Shown one piece after another: positions 1-11,469 of a DNA stretch of 64,000 nt. Every line of letters starts with the position of its first letter. Position 1 is the stretch's first letter. The notes below the pieces were generated by a model. The model had not been told where the DNA came from, ran no database searches, and saw nothing but the letters and a program-made list of their open reading frames with translations. The translations under genes and the position numbers were made by a program. This DNA comes from Dryas octopetala (lineage: Eukaryota; Streptophyta; Magnoliopsida; Rosales; Rosaceae): NCBI GenBank assembly GCA_963921425.1, contig OY992832.1:28795489-28859488 (forward strand), in the 5' to 3' direction.

Positions 1-41
1 GGGTGAACCAAGCCGAACCGCACCGTGCCCACTCCTAGTTA
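1..41. mobile_element. Right end of a MITE, cut by the window
   Basis: The first 40 bases are rich in GAACC/CCGAACCGCACCG and end in CCCACTCCTAG. This resembles the right end of the small MITE at 44944-45262 (CCACCCCT terminus). The left part lies outside the window, so neither target duplication nor length can be read. Confidence 0.25.
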
Positions 42-442
42 CATGGAATTAGGCTAGGACCTATCCCACTTAACTATTCTTGTCCGATAAAACCGCCATG
101 GCATCTTTTTTATGGTAGTTTAATCTGCCACATTAGAGCAAACCTAGCGGACTAAAGGCTCCGCCAAGACTTCTTGAGCATTTATAGCGAACGGAGTTAA
201 TTAGCCAGCATTGTCCGCCAAAAATAGCCCATTTTGTAGTAGTGTGAATTTTCGTTTGACATGGCATTTGGTGGTGCTGGTTATGCTTTGAGCTACCCAT
301 TAGTGCATGGCATGCAGCATTGGCAACAAAGTGGGATGGGTGTATTGATAGATATCCACGCTTGTGGGTCAGCGATTTTATTTTACACTCATATTTAGCT
401 GATTTGGGAGTTCCTCTAACTCAAGAAAAAGGGTTTCACCAG

Positions 443-1259
443 GTAATTATCACCTTAATTTCTACAACAAAATACTAACTGGTTTGTTTATTGAAAAAAA
501 TAATCTTTTTGCTGTTTTGTGAGAACATTTTGTACAAGCAGTACTTAACTTGAATTTCTTTTTCACTACTAGACACAAAAAAAAAAAATATATATATATA
601 TATACATATTCAGGATACTAATTAATTAATATTAACTTATAGAAAAAAAAAATATATATGCTATACCAAGCCACTTCCAACTTTTGCAATTTCCGTTTTT
701 ATATTTCATTATGTATGTGGTTTGCTATGCATGTCATGATTCACACCTTTCTCGTGTTACACGGAGAATCTAGGTTTTGAAACTAGTATGAGATGAAGTT
801 ATATTAATTTGGGATGGGTTGTTAAATAAAAAAAAAAATTGGCATGATAACTGGATTCGTCACTGCTCGTGAATACGTCATTATGGAACAAATTAATTAT
901 ATAAAACCAATTTTATAGGTCCGAACAAAACTTTAATTAATATTTAATACTATATATTAACTAAAGAACAAGAATTGGGCCAAAATAATCTTAGGTAAAG
1001 GGAGTAATTAAGAGGTGCAGTTGCTTATCTTTTTAAAGTTTATGCATGCTCACATGTCTCATGCTTATAAGAAAATTCTTTAAATTCAATAAAAAAAATA
1101 TTCTTATAAATATGAGAAATGTGAGTATAAATAAAACATGAAAAATATAAGTCATTGGATTCCAAAATACCTATTAAAATCTTGCAATTTCATCTTTCTT
1201 ATACTTATAGAAGATTTCCTCTCAATTCAATTATATATAGAATGTTGTATTTTAATCAA
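443..1259. other. Intron 1 of the pseudogene, left part
   Basis: AT-rich intron DNA between the GT donor at 443 and the foldback element at 1260. It contains a short (TA)n tract near 588-605. No coding pattern is seen. The rest of the intron (2381-2606) is equally plain and ends in the acceptor TTACAG. Confidence 0.6.
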
Positions 1260-2371
1260 GGCTTAATTATTGGTTTACTACCCAAAACTGTAACTCATTC
1301 CCACATTGCCACATGAAAGTTTTTTTGTCCTAGATTACTACCTATAACTTACATTCGTGTCACATTTTACCTTGTTCCGTCAACAACACTGTTAAAAATG
1401 CTGACTTGGCTGTTAATGCTGACGTGACGCTTTGGATGTGCGCCACGTGTCACATATGTTCTTGTATTTTTTGATTTTTTGATTTTCCTATTTTTATAAA
1501 CTTTGAAAATTAATTAAAAATAGCTCCGAACTAAAAAAAAATACACAGAAAATTCCTACGAACTCGTCTTGACTAGTACTAATTTAATATGAAGTAAAAA
1601 TACCAATTTTTCCTCTAAAAATTTCAAGAAAATTTAGGAAGTCCAAACTTATTTCTAGAAAATTAAAATACTTTAGACTCTTTAGAAATTCATAAGATAA
1701 TCTCCAGAACTCTAAAAAATACGAGGTCTACACCATTAGTCTTCTAAAAACTAACCATACCTTTCTTATGAACACTTGCTACCCAAAAGACCCCTCGGTC
1801 TTAGAGGAAAAAAAATTTCCCTCTATAAAATAAATTCTAGAAAAATTCTTGAATTTATGTAAAGTCTCGAAATAATTCTCTAAAATAGGCTTTTGGTAAT
1901 ATTTTTGAGAATTCGTCCAAGAGTTACGAAAATTCTAGAATTTATTTAATAGAGGGAAATTTATTTTAATTTTTTATAAATAAATTTAGACTTTCCAATT
2001 TTTTTTGGAAATTTTAGAGGGCAAATTGGTAATTTAACCCTATAATAAATTAGTGCTAGTCAAGACGAGTCTGTAGAAATTTTTCGTGTATTTTTCTAAG
2101 TTTGCAGCTATTTTTAATTAATTTTTAAAGTTTATAAAAATAGAAAAATAAAAAAATCCAAAAATAAAAGCAAAGATGTGACATGTGGTACACATCCAGC
2201 GTCCCACATCAGTATTAATGGCCATGTCAGCATTTTTAACAGAGTTGTTGACGGAACAAGGTAAAATGGGACACGGATGTAAGTTACAGGTGGTAATCTG
2301 GGACAAAAAATCTTTCAAGTGGCAATGTGAGAATGAGTTACAGTATTGAGTGGTAAATCAATAATTAAGCC
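1260..2371. mobile_element. Foldback (MULE-like) element with about 275-bp inverted repeats
   Basis: The left end GGCTTAATTATTGGTTTAC is matched in inverse by the right end. The inverted repeats run about 275 bp inward (roughly 1260-1535 and 2098-2371) with scattered mismatches. The flanks TTTAATCAA (1251-1259) and TTTAATTAA (2372-2380) are a 9-bp target duplication with one mismatch, as expected of Mutator-like elements. Near the inner edge of the left repeat lies GCCACGTG (about 1442). The centre is AT-rich and has no transposase, so the copy is non-autonomous. It sits in intron 1 of the glycosyltransferase pseudogene. Confidence 0.8.
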
Positions 2372-3189
2372 TTTAATTAATTATGGTCTTTAATTTCCAA
2401 CCATTATATGTTTATTATAAAAATTCAAATCTAGATAAAAAAAAAATTGTAAAGAAGAGTTCATGACATCTTTAATATTCTTTTTCAAAAATCTTTCTGT
2501 AATTTATTGTGGCAAGAGAAATTAGCTCGAGAGAAATGTTTAACTTAAAAAATTTTCCTCTTCTATTAAAAATTATGAGGCCTTGCTTTGGTGTTTGTAA
2601 TTACAGATCGATCTCCATGGTGACATATCAGGTCTTCTATCAGCTCATCCACAGTCTCCTCTCCTTTTCCTCCACCACCTTGACACCGTATAGACTCCAT
2701 CAACCACCTCATGAAGCCTGCAAAACTCGGCCATTCTCGTCTCCTTCAACAGACGATATGCTACCACAGACCAAGAAACTGGTCTTTCTCCATCTCATCG
2801 ATCATGCCTCGGAGTGTTTTACGGAGACCCTTCGAGACATTTGGGCCACGTACCACACTACATGTTCAACACCAGGAGGCCGTCCAATGATTTATGTGAA
2901 TCCCCTCACGTGTTTTTCTTTAGTTCTATTGATCCAAGTGTTGAAGGCAACCAAACTGTTACAACTTATTCTAGAGCAGCTCTGCGTGGTTTGCCACCTT
3001 GGTTCTTCGACCGGAAACCATTCTGCGGATTCCATCACCAAAATTCAGGTCCACTCATGGTCTGCAATACCCTTGGAGGTTAGTTTCTTAGTCACTGCCA
3101 TGCATGCATGCGTTCATTTTATTGCTCCAATTAAAACAAAAATCTATCAGAATTAATTCATAACTAATTTTTATATGTGTATGTATATA

Positions 3190-3306
3190 AAATATTTTCT
3201 TGTTGGATAGTCTAATATATATGTTATGTTGTTGAATTATAATTATTAATTAGATTGGCATGTTGACAAAGTAAAACATTAGACTATCTAGAAAAACAAT
3301 ATTTAT
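3190..3306. repeat. Small foldback sequence in intron 2
   Basis: AAATATTTTCTTGTTGGATAG followed by TCTAAT (3190-3216) is repeated in inverse at 3278-3306 with a few mismatches. It may be a short MITE in the second intron of the pseudogene. Similar GTATGTATATA strings lie on both sides but do not abut the repeats, so a target duplication is not proven. Confidence 0.4.
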
Positions 3307-3528
3307 TTATGTATGTATATATTAATTTAATTATTTATTTAGGGTATAAGTTCTTTTTTTTTTTTTTTTTTTTTCAGGGCAGAGGGAAAGATTGTTGCGA
3401 TATATTACATGAAACTGAGATTAATCAACACTACTCAAGTCATATACAACTTCGCACAAATTGATCGATGTTCATCCCACCCAAAAATAGAAGAAAAAGT
3501 AAGGAAAAATTGTTGACAATTTACCTTC

Positions 3529-3707
3529 TGTTGGAAAATTTGGATAGTTTAGAACTAAATAAAGAGAGGGAGGATCGATGCAATTAAGGAATACTTAGAC
3601 TAAGAGAGAATGAATGAAAGATGGTACTTCATTTCTTCAATAATATGCCTATTTATAGGCAAACACTAATATGACTTGGAGGTTACCCTTAAAATTTGGG
3701 GACTACA
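3529..3707 (-). mobile_element. Possible short solo LTR
   Basis: The segment begins TGTTGGAAAATTTGG and ends GGGGACTACA, so it has TG..CA ends. On the minus strand it holds a TATA-like TATAAATAGGC (about 3648-3658). No clean 5-bp target duplication was found. The call rests on ends and promoter-like motif only. Confidence 0.3.
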
Positions 3708-4311
3708 AATTTTCTTCGACATTACTTTAAGTATTTATAATAAATATAAACTAGTGGATAGTCATATATATAGAAATTCTCACTGCAGGACATCTGGTTT
3801 TTAACTAAGTACAGATGCATATGTTTTTTGACTTTTTTTTTTTTTTACCATTTGATCTTAAACTTGGCATGATTTAATTATTTAGGATATAAATCATCAA
3901 TCGAGACCTATTATGTGGTTTTAACTCTCATGATTTTGAGTTCTCGTTCCTCAGTTAGATTTTGGGTTTTAACTCTTCCCGTTCCTCGAACAATAATTTT
4001 ATACTCTGACATATAGAACCTTATACTCTAACATGTTGAACACCTTGTAAAAAATGGCATAAAATGACAAAATGTCATAAAAATACCCATGTCTATTTTT
4101 TAGTTAAAGAATGAACATCCTGCAAAAAGAATTTGTGATTGAAAAACTGATAGAAATTCCCAACGTTTAGCCTAATGTTTAGTCGTTATGTTCTTAGTGC
4201 AAAAAACTTAATAGGCACTTATAGGACAACCCAACCAAAAATTAAACTAGAAACTACTTCTAGAATAGAAGCTTGTTCCAATGGATGAACAAAATTTTAA
4301 ACTACGGTCGG
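3708..4311. other. Non-coding, possibly the far end of an old LTR
   Basis: AT-rich sequence without coding pattern. It directly precedes the solo LTR insertion at 4312, so it may include the left end of the old minus-strand LTR whose right end is at 32158. The left boundary cannot be placed. Confidence 0.35.
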
Positions 4312-6895
4312 TGTAACACCCCGAACCTCGGGCCCATAAAAACATTGAAACATCAACATTTTAAATCTGTTTTCTCTTTTCTTTGAGTCATGAACATAAT
4401 ATAAATAAATAAATTCTTTTCAAATAAAATATTTATGTAAAACCTCTGTATAAAAACAATTAAACAAATCAAAGTGGGTCCCACTGCCTCGTTTTCTCCT
4501 CACTGCCTTCTCAGACTGCTTAACCTGCAAAACACAAATAACCACACTGCACTATATCCATGGTACACCGGGTCATTCAAACAAACAACCCGGTAAGCTC
4601 ACTAGAGCTCCTATGAGTGAAATAACTTAAACAATTAACCTCAATAATTTCCTCAATTTTCATGCTAAAAAATAATCGACAATAAAATCCATAATTCCTC
4701 AATCACAAAATAATTTCATCACCAAACATCCAACCATCAACATAATCATAATTCCTCAATTCACATAAAATCCACCAATAATAAATCAATTCGGCGATTC
4801 AAATGCCTAAACGTCAACTATTAACCTCAACCTCAACCATTCACATCCTAACCCATAATCTCAATGCATAATCATCCTCATTTCCATTCTCAAATATTCA
4901 AGCCTAGACTTTACCAAGTCCTAGCCAAACCAAGTCCTAGCAAACAAATGCATACACGCAAGCAAAGCAACAATTCAACTATCTAATTTCACTCACATCG
5001 CTCTTTGAAAATCACCCAGTTTTAAAACCCTTTTGTAAAACCTTTCTAAATCATCTCCAAAACTGTAAATCTCATGTCACACTAGTACCCGGGGAACTGC
5101 TGGTCATACACTGAGCAAAGTGAATTGATTAAGCTTGCCAAATCCCGTGCATATACACGAGCAGACAGATAACTAGGTTCGCCACTTCCCGTGCAGAGTG
5201 AATCGATGCACGGGCAGGCAAGTATACTCGCCACTTCCCGTGCAGAGCGAATCAATGCACGGGTAGGCCGAGATGCTCACCACTTCTCGTGCAGTGCGAA
5301 TCGATGCACGAGCAGGCAGGAATGCTCACCACTTCTCGTGCAGAGCGAATCTATACACGAGCAGACAGATAACTAGGCTCGTCACTTCTCGTGCAGAGCA
5401 AATCGATGCACAGGCAGACAAGTATTCTCGCACAACCTCAATCACAACATTCTCAAAACTAACTCATAACTATCATTGTTTAACAATAGATTAATACCCC
5501 TTGTATTTCTTTTCAGATTCATCTCTACACATGCATCATCATCAACACATGCTGTGAGAAAATTTATTCTTAAAACAATTCTAAAACAATGTCCACTCAC
5601 TGTTTACTCCGAACTATGCCGAATCTTTTCCGAAGTTGATTCCTACTTACAACCCCTCACTTGTTTGCCACTTAAATCATACCAACACTTCCTCAATAAG
5701 TAATTTGATTATTCTATAAAATAATTGCCTAATCATCATTCATTAATCCTCGATAATAAGCATTTCTTCTCTAATTCAGCAATTATTCTCAGGGCAACTC
5801 TATAATTCTCAATTAATTCTTTAGCCTCAAATTCTCGTCAATTCATTCTCATGATTCAAAATCCTACACTTAGCATTCTTTAACATATAACTACAAACAC
5901 ACAAAACAGACAATTCACTAACGGTACTCTATATTGTAATCTAATAAATTTCACTCACAGTGCAAACACGTGAAATGACCGAAATGCCCTTCACGGCGCC
6001 ATTGCTCGGATATCAAATCCAGCAGCATAACGGCATCGAGAATAAGATTTCCCGAGCCCGTGGGTGACTGGCCAGAGGCCAAAAACCAACAATTCAAGTC
6101 ATCGGCACGTCCAAACACGGCAGAATCCGCGATGATCCGTGGTGGTCAACCTAGGTCGACGGTCAATTATTGCCGAAAAAGCTCGAAACTGGCCGGAGAA
6201 GCCGCCAACCTTCTTAGCCTCGATCCGCTGTCAAGGAGTGTCGGGTTGATGATTGGAGCACACCACCGTGCTCGGCTCGACGAGAAGAAGAAGATGAGGT
6301 TGGTCGCCGTCCTCGAATCCGCCAAAAAAGTCGGGTCAACGCCGGAGCTTCAAACTGGCCTTGAATTGGGTTTTCGAGTTCTGGGGCTTTTCTGGGTTAA
6401 ACGGAGACCAAGGGGAGGAAGAGGGAGAGACGGCGAGCTCGGGGAGCTTTTGTCTGCCTCCATCTGCCGCCGGACGGGCGCCCACGCACCGGCAACAGGC
6501 GATGGTGCAGAACGGGCAAGAGAGAGAGAGAGAGAGAGAACCAGAGATAGGAGAGAGAATGAGAGAAAAAAATGGATTTTTGGGAAATTAAAACCCATTC
6601 ATGCAAAATTACAAAATTACCCCTCCTTTCAAAAACCCGTATCGTTCAAACCATAACTCGGATCGACGCCTACTACGTGTCTACGAATTCGTGGACTCGA
6701 GAACTTTCTAACAAGCATAAACTCGAAGTCAAAAGCCCGTTAAATAAAAAGTCAACCTTTTAGTCAAACCCAAATTTAAAACTTAAATTAAAAATAAATC
6801 TAAAACTTTTTTATTTTCCAAATAAATTTCCAAAATGATCAAAATAAATTATCAAAATATTTAGAATAAATCTTTGAAAAATACAGGGTCTCACA
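4312..6895 (-). mobile_element. 2.6-kb solo LTR, Ty3/gypsy type
   Basis: On the minus strand it starts TGTGAGACCCTGTATTTTTC and ends GGGGTGTTACA, ends typical of several plant gypsy LTR families. The flanks GTCGG (4307-4311) and GTCTG (6896-6900) form a 5-bp target duplication with one mismatch. Inside are a hairpin tandem array (5157-5432), a GA tract (about 6519-6539) and a GC-rich part (6000-6500). The 198-codon open frame at 6060-6656 (+) has no recognisable domain and runs into the GA tract, so I read it as chance. No internal retroelement region accompanies it, so it is a solo LTR. Confidence 0.7.
5157..5432. repeat. 49/53-bp tandem repeats, each able to form a hairpin
   Basis: Five full units (5157-5209, 5210-5258, 5259-5307, 5308-5356, 5357-5409) and a partial sixth. 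Each contains CTCGTGCAGAGCGAATCGAT followed by GCACGAG or a close variant. CTCGTGCA and TGCACGAG are inverted copies around a short loop. Unit lengths are 53, 49, 49, 49, 53. The array lies within the solo LTR. Confidence 0.85.
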
Positions 6896-6940
6896 GTCTG
6901 GCTCCAAATGACTGGTATGCCCTAAAAACAAGTGTAGAAC

Positions 6941-7912
6941 TGTTGCCTATAAAAATCACGACAAGATTGACAGGGAAATTTTCTTAGAACACTGTTAGTC
7001 CTTTTAAGTGGTTGCGGGAGTGCCACTGCACGGCCGAGATGGCCGGTTCGTAGAATGTGATGTTGGTTAATTACTTTGTATTGAATTTCTTATTTTACGC
7101 TGTGAACTAACTTACTTCTTACCAAACAATTGCGCGGCGAGTAAGGAACAACTACCTCGCCTAGCTAGGTTCAATTGCCTTGATCCTCAAGGACTTTACT
7201 CACTTGGTGAAACGATGACTGTATGTTCAAAGTTAAAGATGTGATGAATAACAACTTGTGAAATTGGGTGCAAAGAAAAATAATGGATTTTGATGAAAAA
7301 GGTGTGAGTAATCTTATTATCACGAAATTAGGTAACAATCGTAGTACTAACAAAAAATCTCATAATGAAAAGTCATGAAAAACAAGGATTAAACCAATAA
7401 ATCGATACTAAGAACAATGAAATTCTAGCAGAGCTAAAACAAAGGAAAAAGTTTGCTTGAGGGCTTGAAGAACTTGAGAAATCAAGATGCTTGATCTGAG
7501 ACTTCTGTTAGGTTGTGTTGAATATATGTGTTGAGAGAGCCTTTCTTCATATGATGCCTCCTATTTATAATGATGAAGACCCTCGGTTTTTCAGGAAAAC
7601 TTTCTTCAAGTTGCACTAGGACTCTTCTTTCTTTCCTCCCAAGACTTACCTAAATTGAATTCCTAGCTTACCAAGGACTCTCGGCACAATTGGATTCTTT
7701 TTTTAAAAGCACTTGTTGATTTTGGTTAGCTCCTGGAACCTTCTTGCCATGGGCCATGAACTTGAACTCGGCCTGAGCCGCGACAAAATTGGACTTTTGG
7801 ATGTGGGTTTAGGCTTTTCCAAGGCTAGAACTTGGACCTTCACTTGAGTTCTTATGGTTTACTCCTGGGCTCGGCCGTGCATTCGGCCCAAATCTAATTT
7901 AGGGTGTAAGCA
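6941..7912 (-). repeat. 3' LTR of the Tat-like element
   Basis: On the minus strand it reads TGCTTACACCC...GGCAACA. It matches 29492-30448 nearly end to end, including CACGGCCGAGATG and the TATA-like minus TATAAATAGGAG (near 7558-7570). Left target duplication AGAAC lies at 6936-6940. Confidence 0.8.
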
Positions 7913-7928
7913 TATCCCCTTCATTTCC
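7913..7928 (-). promoter_or_regulatory. Polypurine tract of the Tat-like element
   Basis: Minus-strand GGAAATGAAGGGGATA directly precedes the 3' LTR start (TGCTTACACCC). Position and composition fit the primer site for plus-strand DNA synthesis. It fixes the element's orientation. Confidence 0.65.
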
Positions 7929-8130
7929 TTGATTTTCGGTAATAATCGCCGAGTTGGTTAAGGAAATGTCAATGCTTATCAATAATTCTCTTCTGAACAC
8001 TTATTTATAATTTAAGTCGGGCTCGGCGAATCCGCCAAACTTTCAACACTTGCCAATTTTCTAGAAACATTCATCTTTCAGCCGTGATTTACTCAAAAGA
8101 TCAAAGGATAAGATTTTCCACACGACAATT

Positions 8131-8458
8131 TAGGCTTATTCACGCCAATGCCCCCTGAAAGTAACTTTGATTTTCAATTTGCCCCTTGAAACTTCATTCT
8201 TCCCACTTTACCCCACGAACTTTACAAAATATCATATTTCGTCAAGTCCGTTACAAGCTCCGTCAAATAAGCTTACGTGGCAATTTATTGCCCCTTCCAC
8301 ATAAGCGCCACGTAGGCTTTTTTGAGGGACTCATAGACAGACTTAACGAAATATGGTATTTTGTAAAGTTTGAGGGGCAAAGTAGGAGGAATGAAATTTC
8401 AGAGGGCAAATTGAAAATCGAAGTTACTTTCAGAGGGCATTGACGCGAATATGCCTAA
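8131..8458. mobile_element. Small foldback MITE
   Basis: TAGGCTTATTCACGCCAATG at the left is inverted at the right (8436-8455) with few mismatches, and the similarity extends over 100 bp inward. The core has CTTACGTGG and GCCACGTAG. A target duplication could not be settled. It lies between the 3' LTR and the PMD gene promoter, inside the Tat-like element. Confidence 0.65.
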
Positions 8459-8460
8459 AA

Positions 8461-8829
8461 TCTTGGCATTAAATGGGCTCAACCACCACCATCACATGAA
8501 TGACTTGACGACGCATCTCTTCACAAAACCCTAGGTAAACTATAATCATCAAACTGAAACCAGCCACCAAAAATGCCTCAATAACTGTGATTAATATTCC
8601 TTAATCTTCAAAAATTCAATTAAAATTCAAAAATGCAAAATACCACCAAACCTCACTCAGAAACTCCCTATCTTCAGACCATATAAAAGCCATTCTCTCT
8701 CACTTTCTTCATTTACACTTCCAAACATTCAGAAAACCCAAAGAACTCTCAAGCTTTTCTCTCTGCAATCTTGCGATTTCTAAAAACTTTTATCTTTCCT
8801 TTCGACTTTCTCTCTGTGATCAATCGTCA
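8461..8829 (+). promoter_or_regulatory. Promoter and 5' leader of the PMD gene
   Basis: TATATAAAAG (about 8680-8689) lies roughly 140 bp before the ATG at 8830. A CT-rich leader (TTCTCTCTCACTTTCTTC) follows. The arrangement looks like an ordinary plant core promoter, pointing opposite to the retrotransposon's own transcription. Inference from layout only. Confidence 0.5.
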
Positions 8830-11336
8830 ATGGCATCTTCATCTTCTGTCACCTCTTCCACTTCTGTGTCCACTACAATCGCCTCCCCTGAGGTTACCTA
8901 AACTGCTCCTACCATCAGCGGAACCACCGCCTCTACACCTATCCCCTTAATGGTGGGCTCTGTTGTGATTATGGAGAGTATGCCTAAGTCACTCCAGAAA
9001 ACTATCGCTGCCCGTTTTGCCAAATTTGAGGAAGCTTTGTCCAACGCCGTAGATGCCCTCCCAGAAAACTGAAACACATAATTTCTTAACTAAACGTTAC
9101 AAAAACAGTAAGATGCATGTTAACAAAGGTGAGACACGCTGTCTTGGCACAATCTTCGCCGGGAACCTTCCTGAAGGCGTAAAGGATGTTCTTACCAGAC
9201 TCTGGCCCGATGACTCCTGATTTTTCAAGTATGCTGACTAGTCTGGGTGGAGCGTATCACAGCCACAACAACAATGGCCTACAATCAAGACTGACTAACA
9301 GAAATGGGTCTTAAGGATGGAGTCTGCTCACGGCGACTTGTGGGGCAGACTTGGAATCAGGGACTTGATCATGATGTGAACAGGATAAATGCCCGTTGAT
9401 CGCGCCTTGCTTTTGGCGGCATTATGTTTCTCATCCTCGATGACCAAAACTCTTAACCTCATATTTGGGCAAATGACCTCAATTGTTCTCTATATGGTCG
9501 CGATTTTTGGCCTTCGTGCATACGGCAACATTGCTGATATCAGAGTTAACGACTATGAGTATGATGTGGCACTGAAGTATGCCCACGACAAAACTCTAAG
9601 TTATGAATCATGAATAAATACCTTTACCAAGACTGAAGGCGAAGTGACTAAAGAAGAGCACGCCTAATTCCTTTGATATTGGCTCTGCAAATTCATCTTT
9701 TGCACCCAAAGTGCCAAAATTACCAAATAATTCATCCCTTTTGCCTAGGCAATGGCATCTGGCTACCCATTCAACCTTGGGTCATTTGTACTGGCTCACA
9801 TGTATAAGTGTTTGCACGGCATCACCACCAATGAAATGATGTCGAAAGATGACGGGCCACTCTGGATGTTCCAGGTGTGGCTCTAAGTGTACTTTCCTGA
9901 GTTAACTTTTCCCAGCCTGACCGTAAGAGATGATGAAGTTCTCGATGAGAAACGTGCCTTCACCGCTATGTCAAACCACACAGCGCAAGACTGCTTCAAG
10001 TTCTTCTATAAGCTTCAAGGTCGCAGTGATGAACAATGGCATGTTTTCCTTAAAAGGACTCACCCCACCTTCCTCTTGCCATACCATGATGTGCGAGTCT
10101 CAATTGATGAGAAATCGTTGGCCAAGCTTAGGATTCTCTGGGGAAGCATACTTGATAGCTGTGAATTGGCCTATAACGCAACTAGCAAAGGCCTTGGGCA
10201 GAAAGGATGTGTGGAGTACTATGCTCCTCACCTCTGTACACGGCAACTTGGATTTGTCCAGGTCATACCACTTTCCCTCACTAAGGCTCACAATCGTCTC
10301 AGTTCTTTTAGAAAAACCATTAATAATGGCCAAGTCTTCAAGGAACTTCAAAAGGACCTTGAAGCAAATAGCAAGGAAATAACCATCAAATTTTGTCGTT
10401 CTTCTACGCCGGTGGCATCAACTTACTAAAGTTGGTTGTCCCTTTATACTGATAATTTCGGCTGTCCATTGAGTAAAGTCCAAGGGAAAGTATTGAAGGG
10501 CATCACTAACTTTAGTTCACAGCCGTTAAGAACTCAGAAAGCTTCTCCAAAAGGTAATACTTATTCTCCTAGCCGTACGTAGTTCAACACTTGGTACTTA
10601 ATTTTGTAACTAACATTCTTCTCTCTTTAGGAGTAGCTTCTAGGAAAGACAAGGAGCTAATGATTGCGATGCAGGTCTCCATGCCGAGCAAACCAAAAGG
10701 AACAACCCAAGCACTTAGTAAGGTTTCAAAGAAAAGGAAAACCTTGCTTATTGGTAAGCGTTTCAATCTCAACCTTCTAATCTTTATTCCACTTTGTGAT
10801 TATGGCTAATCTCCTCGTTTTTTTTAGATGAGAGTGACCACGAGGAAGCTCCACGGCAAAGACACAAACTTCAGCAGAAGCGCTCCGCAACCAAAGGGAC
10901 AGGTGAACCTGAAGTAACATAAATTTTTCGCTCTTATTTCTATATTCTATACTTCAAAATGTCTAACTCTCTTTTTCTTTAAAATTCCCAGAGCGACGAG
11001 GAGTTGAGTGTTAATGAGACTCCCGATCAACCTTTGGAGAGCTCGGCCAAAGGCACCCTCCAGCCGTAAATGTTGAACAAGTTGTAAGAATAACACTTCA
11101 GAAGTTTTTTTTATTTTTATATTTGACCGTGAAACTAACTTAGTTTGTGGTCGTGCAACCCCGCCGAGAGCCGAAAATCCAGAACAACCCGCTCCTCAGG
11201 CCATCGCTCAAAATGTGGTCCCACCTTCCTCTACTTCTTCAAATCCACCGTTTATTTCTGGTTTAGAACTTCCTGGCCAAAATTTGGGTGTACCAAGTTC
11301 AACCCCAACACCAATTGTAAGATTATTAACACTTGA
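8830..11336 (+). pseudogene. Plant mobile domain (PMD, aminotransferase-like) gene, decayed
   Basis: The ATG at 8830 opens a Ser/Thr-rich start (MASSSSVTSSTSVSTTIASP) that stops at codon 24 (TAA). Continuing frames give GVKDVLTRLWPDDS, then MPVDRALLLAALCF, MTKTLNLIFGQM and AIFGLRAYGNIADI (9389-9613), then YWLCKFIFCTQSAKITK, MASGYPFNLGSFVLAHMYKC and DGPLWMFQVWL, and the longest open stretch (9887-10429) with VYFPELTFPS and CTRQLGFVQVIPLSLT. This order matches plant mobile domain proteins such as the MAIN/MAIL1 family. Introns follow at about 10554-10630, 10755-10828, 10902-10991 and one starting near 11083, joining short basic and Pro-rich exons (KVSKKRKTLL). The gene breaks off near the Athila-like insertion. 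Many stops and frame shifts make it non-functional. It is antisense to the surrounding Tat-like element. Confidence 0.7.
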
Positions 11337-11469
11337 AAATTTTCTTGTTCGGCCATTTCTCAATGCTCAAAATTTTTTGTTTTTTTACATACATAGAATA
11401 TCCCAACACTTGTCTTTTCTCACAATCCCCACTTATTTCTTTGCAAGCACCTTAATATAACTCAATCTC

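Larger units (their letters stand above)
230..3464 (+). pseudogene. Fringe-like (DUF604/GT31) glycosyltransferase pseudogene
   Basis: Three exon blocks match the plant DUF604 fringe-like glycosyltransferase family, presumed Golgi type II membrane enzymes. Exon A (about 230-442) reads FSFDMAFGGAGYALSYPL, shifts frame once near 310, then gives CIDRYPRLWVSDFILHSYLA and GVPLTQEKGFHQ before a GT donor at 443. Exon B (2607-3078, after TTACAG) starts with HGDISGLLSAHPQSPLLFLH, hits a stop at about 2690, and continues in two other frames: LLQQTICYHRPRNWSFSIS, then VPHYMFNTRRPSNDLCESPH and VTTYSRAALRGLPP, then GNHSADSITKIQV. Exon C (3378-3464, after poly-T and CAG) reads GRGKDCCDILHETE and ends in TGA, like the family C-terminus. 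At least four frame breaks and no N-terminal region make it a dead copy. The family call is firm; the exact paralogue is unknown. Exon order and splice sites survive, so it is a decayed gene rather than a processed copy. Confidence 0.82.

Noticed and set aside
2118..2318. 66-codon minus frame
   Set aside because: Part of the inverted repeat of the foldback element at 1260-2371.
6060..6656. 198-codon + frame
   Set aside because: Lies in a solo LTR, ends in Arg/Glu repeats from a GA tract and has no domain.
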